From the NCBI RefSeq assembly GCF_050947335.1, contig NW_027473508.1:15001-79000 (forward strand): DNA of 64,000 nt, in the 5' to 3' direction. Below the pieces are notes generated by a model. It was not told the DNA's origin. It did no database searches and saw nothing but the letters and a program-made list of their open reading frames with translations. Below, piece by piece: positions 19,964 through 28,497 of this stretch (positions are counted from its first letter, which is position 1; every line of letters starts with the position of its first letter). Both the position numbers and the translations under genes were made by a program. Origin of the DNA: Megachile rotundata (Eukaryota > Arthropoda > Insecta > Hymenoptera > Megachilidae).

Positions 19964-20751
19964 TTGTAGAAACTTCTCTTCGAGGAGCTTGAGCTTCCTC
20001 GCCTTTACTCGCCGGCCCGCGCGGCAGCCACGCTTCCTTTTCCCCTATTTTCAAACGGTGATTACTAAAATTTATTACTTACGAAAGAAAAGTACAATTC
20101 CTGTACTCAGTCTCAATGACTTACCGGCATGCTGTTGGCTCGCGTATTCAGCAGCGTTCGTGGACGCGCAAAAATCCGGTTACCAACAGCGGTCGTCGGC
20201 TCGTAATTGAGCTACTCGCTTAATTGTGCGCGAAAAATTCGCAGTCTCTTTCGATACTGTGGCAACACCTTCGCTTTTACGCGCAAGTGTGACACAAATA
20301 CCTACGGAAAACTAGCGAATCTTGTAGACAGAATGCCCTAAGCCTCTTCCAGGCAAGAGGTAGTACAGCCCTGAAGCGCACGTACCGCTTGCAAAGTCAA
20401 GAACGTTAGGGATCTGCTCTTGTCGAAAAACTCTGTAGCGCGAACTCGACGTCTTCACTGTACGAAGGAGCGTGACTGAATGAGCGCGTTACTGCGGCGG
20501 CGGTGGATGCGTCACCCGCGCTGGCGTGAGACCCGGCGCGTCGTGGGAACTGGCGCGCTCAGGAATGTGGCGCGCTTATCTCCCGCTCGGTACGGTCGAG
20601 CGTCCGGCCGGTGTCGTCTAACGTCTGGCGCGCTTCTTATCTCAAGACCTCCTTGTCCGCTTTGTTCTTTCACACGCTTCGTAATCTTGACTCGCTGTAG
20701 GCAGCTTATCTCTCCACGGTGCTGAGTCAATCCCACCGCTGTCACCAATTT
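19744..20751 (-). other. Leader of element A with two strong splice donors
   Basis: About 1 kb between the 5' LTR (LTR2) and gag. Coding-strand GTAAGT occurs at 20077-20082 (as CGTAAGT) and at 20119-20125 (as GGTAAGT, preceded by CC), both near-perfect 5' splice sites. Both are kept in element B at 27816-27821 and 27858-27864. They are suitable donors for a third-gene message. The rest has GC-rich and AT-rich stretches and no further gene. Confidence 0.6.
20729..20747 (-). other. Primer binding site of element A (leucine-type tRNA)
   Basis: Plus strand AATCCCACCGCTGTCACCA reads as a tRNA 3' end including CCA; the coding strand is its complement, 4 nt from the LTR. AATCCCAC...CCA is typical of leucine tRNAs, but the exact isoacceptor cannot be fixed here. 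Element B has the identical site at 28476-28494. Confidence 0.7.
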
Positions 20752-21870
20752 TGTTACGGCCAGGGGCGTCCAGTGAGATAATGTGCTATCTCACTCGCCT
20801 CGCTGACCGTATCCTTTGATTATTTTGCTCAGCTTTCGGGTTAGCGTAGCTCGTCGGCTTACGTCGTGGCCCTGGGTCCCGTGGGAGCAGCTGTCGTTGG
20901 AGACGTCTATGTCCTCGTCGTAGTTATTAGGCTCGTCTTGCGTGATTTATCACGCAAGCTCGGTGGTTGTGGTGGTATGACTCAAGTCGTGCAGGTATTT
21001 GAAGATAGTGGACAACAATTATAATTATATAATGATATATTCTCCAATAAATCCTTGATTATATATGTATATGTAGATGTGGATAATGTTCCTTTATGGT
21101 ATACTCTTACGCTTATCCGCTCGACGAAATGGGTAGTCGTTTACGACTCCCTAGGAATCAGGCTGGGCTGATGTGATACTGGATGACTGGACGGGCCTCA
21201 GGCAGGATTACCTAGCACTGAGGTTACCGGTATGCAGACTAGGGCGGACTGGCGCCAACTGACTCTGGGTGGTAAGGAATGAGCTGGGTTTTATAGTGGT
21301 TGAGGACAAAGGAAATCATTCTAGAAGGTTCTGGCTGATGTAAGAGGATGTTATGGCTAGGTGTCGATAAGGATACTCTAGAAGGTTCTGGCTGATGTAA
21401 GAGGATGTTATGGCTGGGTGTCGATAAGGATATTCTGATTAGTTTATCTTGAAGGATGTTTGTAAGACGAGATGTAGGAGTTGTCGTGAGAGGATGTTAT
21501 GGTCTGTTGTCGATAAGGGTATCATGATTAATTTGGTTAGAGGATGTTTATGAGTTGGATTATCGGGAGGATGTTTATGAGATTGAGTTCGAGGAAGGGA
21601 CTTATCTTGTGGGAAAGGAATGTCGAGCGGTTCCTACGCTACTTGCTTACATATTGTTCCCTATCTCTATATGATTAACTATGATTAAACATGGCGTGAA
21701 TAATATCTTACGGCTAAGATTACATACAGGTCTTATACTCTATGGTTACATGCGTATCTTATGTTCATATCTTATGTTCTATGGTTACGCACTCGTATAT
21801 TCATATCTTACGTTCTATGGCTATATACGTGTCTTATATTCTATGTCAACGTCGGAGGCCCGACGTCACA
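20752..21870 (-). repeat. LTR2, shared by elements A and B
   Basis: 1,119 bp, TGTTACGGCC to GACGTCACA on the plus strand. It has A's primer binding site on its left and B's polypurine tract on its right, so it serves as the 5' LTR of A and the 3' LTR of B. It carries a 57-bp tandem duplication (about 21320-21433) that LTR3 shares and LTR1 lacks, and only one copy of the 89-bp unit duplicated in LTR1. Confidence 0.92.
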
Positions 21871-21979
21871 CCTCCCCCCCTAGGAAAAGTCAATTTTTAT
21901 GGAGGAAAAATTGGCTTCCCTGGTGTTTCTCGCACTCGCAGAGTTTGTTGGGGCTTTTGGGGACTTCACTTATTTGAGT
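21871..21979 (-). other. Polypurine tract and 3' untranslated region of element B
   Basis: CCTCCCCCCC at 21871-21880 (GGGGGGGAGG on the coding strand) abuts LTR2. The stretch up to the envelope stop at 21980 matches element A 2755-2903 closely, apart from a few substitutions and a short indel near 21970. Confidence 0.85.
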
Positions 21980-23919
21980 TTATATGTCTCTATTAAGGAG
22001 GGGTAGAGGGGAGCACTTGTCACTTCGTCTACGTTGTCGCTTGATTGGGGGTTTAAATGTTCTTTTTCTTGGGGAACACATTCCACGGCGTCGTCCGGCA
22101 AGTTCAGCTTTTCCTCGTTTTTCTGTTTCAGGAACAGGAAGAAATGTGTCATGGAGCTCCAAACGGCGACCAGCAGGTTGTAGACTCCAGCCGTAGGCTG
22201 CGTGTAGGGCGATTCCGTTCAGGATTGAGTTGATGATGAGTTTTGCAATGCGGATACTAAGGTATATGCCAATGAGGCCCGCGCTGAACGACCCGAATTT
22301 GACGAAGGTGAACCATATCTTTTCTCCAGCGGACTTTGCTATTTTCTCTATTGATGCAGCATCCAGTAGGTTTGATATTTGTACGCTACCCGTGGTGAAT
22401 TGCCTTCCCGTGGCGCCTTGGGCAATCGAGCTGATCACCGAGGCTTTTTCGATCGGGAACATAATATGGTTTTTCAGTTTATTCAGATCTTCGGCTGAGT
22501 ATATGCCTCCATTTGCCAGATTGTGTGGGTCCACGTATTTCCAAGTTGGTCTGGTGATGGATTGTAAAGCCTGAGGTGGAATTGTTTCCGTCAGGCCCGG
22601 TGTGAGACGGTACCAGGCTCCGTTCAGTTTATACATGGTTGGCATCAGCGAGTTGCACTCTCTCCTGGTTCCCGCGGCGGTGAGAATGTGGTTTTTCGGG
22701 GTGAGAAACCGAGATTCGTTTTTATATTTTACTGGCAATTCGTCAAAGCACTCCTCCGTTTTCCTTACTTGGCAGGCGACGGGTATGCACTGTATGACGT
22801 GTATAGCCTCTCCTGATGAAACGGCCATGTGTCCCGGTGCCTTGGTTATTGCGTAGGCTACTTCCTCCGGTGATGTGTGCATTAAGGTGAGAGCGTTCCT
22901 TATTATCTGTCTTTCCAGATTGCATTTTTGTTCGAGGACGTCATTGTATAATTGCAGTAGTTGATTCTTGATGTGCCGCTCCACGTATACGAATTTCGAG
23001 TTGACATACGTGAAAATGTCAAGGTTGTTGACGGGTGTTCGAGTTTTTGCCTTGAACTTCCCGTCGGACGCTGTTTCGACGATAAATAATTTTGGATGTT
23101 CCGTCTTCATGAGCCGGTATCCACAAAGCGTTATTTCGTGCGTTTTCGTTAGTGCGAACGTTGTGTCCTCTGCTGTAACCACATAAACAGTGGGTGTTTG
23201 CTGCTCTCGGGATGTTATCTTGTCTGCTCGCCCTTCGTAGAGGACATCATAGTGGTTGAAATGGCAGGAATCGCTGGGCACTGGTTCCCAGTAGGTGTAG
23301 CCATCTTCGGCGTCCAAGCAGCTTCCCGCCTGCAGCGAGCAGCGTTGTCCCGATCGAAGAATCACCTGGTTTGTATCCAGTTTAACTGGTGTCACGTAGT
23401 TTTTGATGGACACTGTAACTGATGCCTGAACTACCACGTCTGTCCAAGATCCGTACGGGTCTGCATATGTTGTCCCAGACAGGTTCCTTGGGTGTCAATC
23501 CTCCCGGCGATTGTCAGGCTAACGTGGCTAGTTGAATTCGGCTGAATTCCTGTGACTTGTACTGATGGCGTGATTGCTATGGTTCCGGTTACTTGTAGGT
23601 TTCGACAGGTCTCGTGTGTCGTAGAGAATATGTATTGCTGCCGTCCGTTATGTACCACTGATACGTGCGAATGCATTCCACAGTAATAAATGGTCCTGTC
23701 TATTTCCAATCGGCATTGGATGACCGGAGTCTCGTTGAAGTCGCCCAATTGTAGTAATTGTATGTCCTTTAATTCTGTTAATGGCTCGATGCTTTGGGGA
23801 GAACAGTCCAGTTGATCGACGATGGAGAAGGTGGAGATGTTGAGTGTTGGTCCGCTGCAACCGTAGCCAATCAATCCTGATGCTTGGTGAATGGTGACTA
23901 GCAGTATTAGAGCCCACAT
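21980..23919 (-). pseudogene. env: Element B envelope-type glycoprotein, one frameshift
   Basis: Starts at an ATG at 23917-23919, in frame with the end of pol: a short basic head, a hydrophobic signal-like segment (WALILLVTIHQASG), then a Cys-rich ectodomain with NXS/T sites. That frame stops at 23431. The protein continues in another frame, open from upstream of 23437 to 21980, so a one-base indel at about 23470-23490 breaks it. The second part (485 residues from 23437) has about ten Cys, then a long hydrophobic membrane anchor at roughly 374-412 and a basic tail. The pattern of a short Cys-rich head, paired Cys and a C-terminal anchor recalls the chuvirus-like (Jingchuvirales) glycoproteins captured by insect retroelements; that match is from memory. 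It would mediate entry if intact. I see no baculovirus F-type furin site. Confidence 0.75.
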
Positions 23920-26304
23920 GATGAAGTGTTTTGTTCGCTGGATTAGCGACGAGTGACTCCTTGTAGACCTGGGGTTTTTCCCCCTGTCGTTCGTCGTTGG
24001 GAGTGGGGGTGACGTGTGAGCCGTGAATACCGACGCGACGGGGGCGGGTTTGAACTTCTTCAAGCGGTTCGCATGAACAATTTTCATTCGTCCCTTCACA
24101 ACTATTTTTACATTTCCGTTTGGGAATACCCACCGGATTTCATACGGTCCAAGATACTCATCGTCGAATTTATCGCGGCGCAATTCATTCAACAGCATAA
24201 CCCGTTCTCCAACCTTAAAGTTTTCTATATGCACATGACGATCGTAGTGTCGTTTGGATTTTTCTTTTGCATCCATAAGGTTCCTACGCGCATCGCTCAC
24301 AGCCTGTGTCACCTTAGTTTGTAAATCTCGCAGGTATTGATTGTACGACTCGTTAGTTGTCTCGACCAACATTGTATCTGCCGTAGGGACGCGCGCGGGG
24401 TCGCCAAATACTAACTCGTGTGGGGTGTACTGGGTGCCCTCATGGACACTCATATTATAACTAAACATTGCCAAATCCAACCACTTGTCCCAGTCGCTCT
24501 TTTCTATATACTGTTTCAAGTATTCGGTGAGTACGTGATGGGAGCGTTCGAGGGATCCATTGCTTTGGGGGTGAAACGCTGTTGTTCGAAATTTCGTAAT
24601 TTTGAGTTTTGTCGCGATGGCTTTCATCAGGGAGCTAATGAAGTTTGCCCCCTGGTCGGTCAGCATTGCTTTGGGTGTTCCGAATCGCGAGACGAAATGA
24701 TTTATGAATGCATCCGCCGTTTCGATGGCTGACGCGTCTTGCAATGGTATGGCTACCGAATATTTCGAGAGCAGGTCCTGAATGGTAAGAATATATTTGT
24801 TCCCTACCTCCGTGCAGGGTAGAGGGCCAACGAGGTCGAGCGATATCTTATCGAAAACCTGTCCCAGAGTATCGGTTATCGTCATGGGTTGTCGCGTTTT
24901 TACTCTTGTTAGTTTCTTTCTTTGACAACTAACACAAGAATTCACTAAGTCCCGCACGTTACCCTTTAACGTCGGCCAATAATATTTCTCCCTGATCCTT
25001 CGGTAGGTTTTGTTTATCCCTTTATGCCCAGCGAAAGCCGAGGCGTGGTTCTCGATAAGTATGCCCCGACGTTCGCCCTCGGATGGTATCCGAACTTTGT
25101 GTGCGCAGACGAAGATCTTAACCCTCGTTTCGCTAAACAGGTCCGACAATACCTGGTTCACGTAAGCCCATGGCGCCCTCTCGAAATCGATTTTTGATAT
25201 GCTGAATGAGCTTAGTCCTAACTCCTCTGCAGTGTTGCAGAGAGACTGTATACATGCTAATACACCGTCCGCGGAGGGTTTTTGTGTTACGTAAGTGGTG
25301 ATTGGCAGAAGGATGGTACTATAAGTTGCGCCCCTGATAACCCGTGGAACGGTTGTTTCGAGATCATCCGGGATCTCTAGCTTTCCTTCGTTCACCAGAT
25401 CCCGTCCCCCTTGATCCAACGGGTGCTGATCCACCGAGACAAAGCAAACCAGATTATCTCGTCTCATGGTTAACCGATCTCGGGTGTTAACCATAGTCGG
25501 TCCTTCCCGCGTGGCGTGGTTATTATTCTGCTCGGTCCCGGACTCCGATGAGTCCGTGTCGGAGTCGTTAATTTCATCATCCCGATCCGGTATTTGTGCG
25601 GCCGTTGTTGGTAATGGGGATCGATCGCGTGAACTTTTTGCGCCTAGTTCTGTCGCGTCTGAATGTATGGGGAGAGTACGACCGATTTCTCGAGTGCGGC
25701 TGCCGCCGCGCTCGGCGGCCAGCTCGACCGTTTCATCTAGCTCTACTTTACTGAACATCTCCCTTAGGCGTGCTGGCCTAGAATCGGGTTTGGTCCGGTC
25801 GAATGGCAGGATTAAGTTCCTCCACCGGACGCATCGGCTCTTCATCAAAACATCGGCGTCTTCTAGGAAAGGGCGTCCCAGTATTCCGCGCGTGGGTATG
25901 GGGAAGGAATCGGGGACCACGTAGAATTCGAATCGTTCCCCGAATAACGTGACGTTTGTTGTGCCAAGGGTCGTGATAGTGTGCGATGTGACTCCCGAAA
26001 ATTTTGTTTCCTCCTTGGCGTTCACTTGTGTGTGAGGTTTCAGAGCGCCGAGTTTTATTAAATTCGGTTCGGCACCGGTGTCGACCATCATGACTGATAC
26101 TGATTTTAGCTCCGGCGCGCTTATTCTGATTTGGGGGACTGTTGTTCCTCCCCAGCAATCGACACAGTTGATTCGGCGTGATCCAACGTGACCGCGTGCA
26201 CTGTTTTCGTGCTTGGGCCCTCCCGTCCTTTGTTCGTCGCGGGCGGGAGGGCTTGCTCGTTTCCCGAATTTCGCATTTGTTCGTTGTATCGACGCTTTCT
26301 GCAT
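23431..26304 (-). CDS. pol: Element B protease-integrase polyprotein (RT and RNase H missing)
   Basis: 957 codons from an ATG at 26304, overlapping gag and entered by -1 frameshift at 26259-26265. Protease: MVDTGAEPNLIK with D75, and ILGRPFL at 141-147. At about residues 172-212 the sequence jumps from the post-protease linker to the acidic linker that in element A follows RNase H. There is no YxDD, no TDAS and no DALSR block, so about 600 residues are missing without loss of frame. Integrase is whole: H420, H427, C457, C460; D490, D550, E586 (DD35E), with FHPQSNG; then LGPYEIRW near 718. From residue 796 on, the frame is the start of the envelope. It could provide protease and integrase but no cDNA synthesis. 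Alternative reading: a defective copy that needs a helper. Confidence 0.88.
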   Translation of the reverse strand: MQKASIQRTNAKFGKRASPPARDEQRTGGPKHENSARGHVGSRRINCVDCWGGTTVPQIRISAPELKSVSVMMVDTGAEPNLIKLGALKPHTQVNAKEETKFSGVTSHTITTLGTTNVTLFGERFEFYVVPDSFPIPTRGILGRPFLEDADVLMKSRCVRWRNLILPFDRTKPDSRPARLREMFSKVELDETVELAAERGGSRTREIGRTLPIHSDATELGAKSSRDRSPLPTTAAQIPDRDDEINDSDTDSSESGTEQNNNHATREGPTMVNTRDRLTMRRDNLVCFVSVDQHPLDQGGRDLVNEGKLEIPDDLETTVPRVIRGATYSTILLPITTYVTQKPSADGVLACIQSLCNTAEELGLSSFSISKIDFERAPWAYVNQVLSDLFSETRVKIFVCAHKVRIPSEGERRGILIENHASAFAGHKGINKTYRRIREKYYWPTLKGNVRDLVNSCVSCQRKKLTRVKTRQPMTITDTLGQVFDKISLDLVGPLPCTEVGNKYILTIQDLLSKYSVAIPLQDASAIETADAFINHFVSRFGTPKAMLTDQGANFISSLMKAIATKLKITKFRTTAFHPQSNGSLERSHHVLTEYLKQYIEKSDWDKWLDLAMFSYNMSVHEGTQYTPHELVFGDPARVPTADTMLVETTNESYNQYLRDLQTKVTQAVSDARRNLMDAKEKSKRHYDRHVHIENFKVGERVMLLNELRRDKFDDEYLGPYEIRWVFPNGNVKIVVKGRMKIVHANRLKKFKPAPVASVFTAHTSPPLPTTNDRGKNPRSTRSHSSLIQRTKHFIMWALILLVTIHQASGLIGYGCSGPTLNISTFSIVDQLDCSPQSIEPLTELKDIQLLQLGDFNETPVIQCRLEIDRTIYYCGMHSHVSVVHNGRQQYIFSTTHETCRNLQVTGTIAITPSVQVTGIQPNSTSHVSLTIAGRIDTQGTCLGQHMQTRTDLGQTW

Positions 26305-27479
26305 TCGTGCAGATCGTGACCCGGAATGTTGCAGTATCGGCAGAATCTATCGGGCAGTGGTGGATCTCTCCTATCATCTCCGTGGGGGTATCGCGTGTAT
26401 CCCCGATTTGCCTGGTAGTTCCGCGGCGGAACGGGCGACGTTGGTTTCCACGAGTCGCGACGCGGCGGACTGCTAAAACGGCGTTCGCGCCATTCCGAGT
26501 TTTGGTCACGCCTTCCGAAATCAACGCGACGCGGAGATTCGTTTCTTCTAAAGTCTCTACTCGATCGCCAGTCGGGAGTTCCGTCACGCTGTTCGAAATT
26601 CACACGGCGCACTTCGGTACGGCCCTGTCTCGACTTTTCTAACTCTAATCTCTTGAACGCCGAGATGGCTTCTCGAAATACGCATTTTAAAGGTTCGGCC
26701 GCGACCGCTTTCACTTCCAAACGCATGGGTGACGTCAACCCATCAATAAAACACCCTTTCGCGAAATTGTTGATTTCGTCAGTATTAGGCGCGCCTCGGT
26801 CGCAATCGAGGATCGCGTCACGCAAGTCTTTTACTCGGGTTATAAAATCTAGAACGTGCTCACCGTTCTTCATGTAGATACTCGCTAATTCGCCGCGGTA
26901 GTAGTCGACGGTGCGTTGTGGTCCGAAGATGTCCTTTAGGGTGTTGCACAGCTCAGCGACGGTGTAGATCTCTTCGTCCTCCACAGCGGCAGCGGCGTGC
27001 CCGCTCAAGTGTCCAATAATGAGTTTAACCAGTGTTCCCTCGGCGTGAGCGGGAATTAACTGCCTGGCTCTTTTACACGCCCGTGTGAATGTTAATAAAG
27101 TCGGTGAGGAACCATTGAAAACGGGCACCATTTTTACCGCTTCGTTAAGAGTGTAACCGATGGATTCACTGACAACGGCAACACTTGGCACCTCCATCTC
27201 CGTGGGTAATTCTTCGGGAATGTCCCTTTTCCTCGGTATCGCCCCTTGGCTCTGTTCGGCTTTCCGGATTCTTGCTAACACTGCTTCGTTCCGCAGGCGA
27301 GCTTCCTCCAGCTCTCGTCTCTCGCTGTCAAGCATTCGGGCCTCCTCTCGAAGGCGCCTTTCTTTTTCGATTTGTTGCTTCTGCACCATGGCCATTTCGT
27401 CCTCACTCATTGGTTCCGTCTGCCTCGAACGGAGTTCCATCGGCGTCGTCTTCTGCGTCCCAGCCGGTTGCGACGGCAT
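26121..27479 (-). CDS. gag: Element B gag polyprotein
   Basis: 452 residues from a true ATG at 27477-27479. Charged coiled coil at ~31-78, capsid-like core, Arg/Ser-rich linker and a CCHC knuckle CRYCNIPGHDLHEC (380-393). Intact. It is nearly the same protein as A gag (18409-19704) up to the frameshift site, with scattered conservative changes; after that the tail differs and is 8 residues longer. Gag assembles particles and binds genomic RNA. The contrast with the diverged pol next door is the main sign of recombination. Confidence 0.92.
   Translation of the reverse strand: MPSQPAGTQKTTPMELRSRQTEPMSEDEMAMVQKQQIEKERRLREEARMLDSERRELEEARLRNEAVLARIRKAEQSQGAIPRKRDIPEELPTEMEVPSVAVVSESIGYTLNEAVKMVPVFNGSSPTLLTFTRACKRARQLIPAHAEGTLVKLIIGHLSGHAAAAVEDEEIYTVAELCNTLKDIFGPQRTVDYYRGELASIYMKNGEHVLDFITRVKDLRDAILDCDRGAPNTDEINNFAKGCFIDGLTSPMRLEVKAVAAEPLKCVFREAISAFKRLELEKSRQGRTEVRRVNFEQRDGTPDWRSSRDFRRNESPRRVDFGRRDQNSEWRERRFSSPPRRDSWKPTSPVPPRNYQANRGYTRYPHGDDRRDPPLPDRFCRYCNIPGHDLHECRKRRYNEQMRNSGNEQALPPATNKGREGPSTKTVHAVTLDHAESTVSIAGEEQQSPKSE
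26217..26265 (-). promoter_or_regulatory. -1 ribosomal frameshift signal, element B gag-pro
   Basis: GGGAAAC (26259-26265) in gag phase, 6-nt spacer, 9-bp stem GCCCTCCCG (26244-26252) with CGGGAGGGC (26217-26225). The arms equal those of element A; the 18-nt loop differs at several positions. Pol lies in the -1 frame, as required. Confidence 0.88.
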
Positions 27480-27699
27480 GTTGGCGGCAGAATTCGTCTA
27501 CCGAAGGTGGACACGACCACTCGTTTCCGCGAAACGCCCGGAAAAAGTCCACCAATACTTTGTCTGGCACTTCCCTGTGGTTATACACTTTTATGGCACT
27601 TCTTGTGTCCAAAATGTCGTAGCTGAATAACGGCACTTCGCGTGACGACGTCCCAGTGTCCGATTCACTATCCAAAGTCACAATTTCCGGTTCAAACAC
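27403..27699 (-). other. Leader open frame overlapping the gag start, element B (weak)
   Basis: Counterpart of 19667-19963: 98 acidic codons from a GTG, no ATG, out of phase with gag and overlapping its first 26 codons. It is kept open in both elements, but these share a recent origin, so conservation is weak evidence. Confidence 0.25.
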
Positions 27700-28497
27700 T
27701 TGTCGTAGAAACTTCTCTTCGAGGAGCTTGAGCTTCCTCGCCTTTTCTCGCCGGCCCGCGCGGCAGCCACGCTTCTTTTTCCCCTATTTCCAAGTGACGA
27801 TTACTAAAATTTATTACTTACGAAAGAAAAGTACAATTCCTGTACTCAGTCTCAATGACTTACCGGCATGCTGTTGGCTCGCGTATTCCGCAGCGTTCGT
27901 GGACGCGCAAAAATCGGTTTACCAACAGCGATCGTCGGCTCGTAATTGAGCTATTCACTATACTGTGCGCGAAGAATTCGCAGTCTCTTTCGATACTGTG
28001 GCAACACCTTCGCTTTTACGCGCAAGTGTGACACAAATATCTACGGAAAACTAGCGAATCTTGTAGACAGAATGCCCTAAGCCTCTTCCAGGCAAGAGGT
28101 AGTACAGCTCTGAAGCGCACGTACCGCTTGCAAGGTCAAGAACGTTAGAGATCTGCTCTTGTCGAAAAACTCTGTAGCGCGAACTCGACGTCTTCACTGA
28201 AGCAAGGAGCGTGACTGAATGAGCGCGTTACTGCGGCGGCAGTGGATGCGTCACCCGCGCTGGCGTGAGACCCGGCGCGTCGTGGGAACGGGCGCGCTAA
28301 GGAATGCGGCGCGCTTATCTCCCGCTCGGTACGGTCGAGCGTCCGGCCGGTGTCGTCTTACGTCTGGTGCGCTCCTTATCTCGAGACCTCCTTGTCCGCT
28401 TTGTTCTTTCACACGCTTCGTAATCTTGACTCGCTGAATGTCACGTAGGCAGCTATCTCTCCACGGTGCTGAGTCAATCCCACCGCTGTCACCAATT
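27480..28497 (-). other. Leader of element B with primer binding site and splice donors
   Basis: Near-copy of A's leader. The primer binding site (plus strand AATCCCACCGCTGTCACCA, 28476-28494) is 3 nt from LTR3. GTAAGT donors lie at 27816-27821 and 27858-27864. An extra triplet near 27704 relative to A keeps the open frame in the leader. No other gene is seen. Confidence 0.7.

Larger units (their letters stand above)
1621..21870 (-). mobile_element. Ty3/gypsy element A, interrupted by nested element N
   Basis: Minus-strand LTR retrotransposon. On the coding strand the order is LTR2 (20752-21870), a leucine-type primer binding site, leader, gag, -1 frameshift, protease, [element N], RT, RNase H, integrase, a third-gene extension, the polypurine tract and LTR1 (1621-2754). 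Both LTRs run TG...CA. The pol frame continues across N once N and one CTTT copy are ignored, so A was intact at that point before the insertion. Gag, leader and LTRs are close to those of element B, while pol and the third gene are a different lineage. The middle LTR is shared with B, so the two form a tandem complex. A is dead as it stands. Confidence 0.9.
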
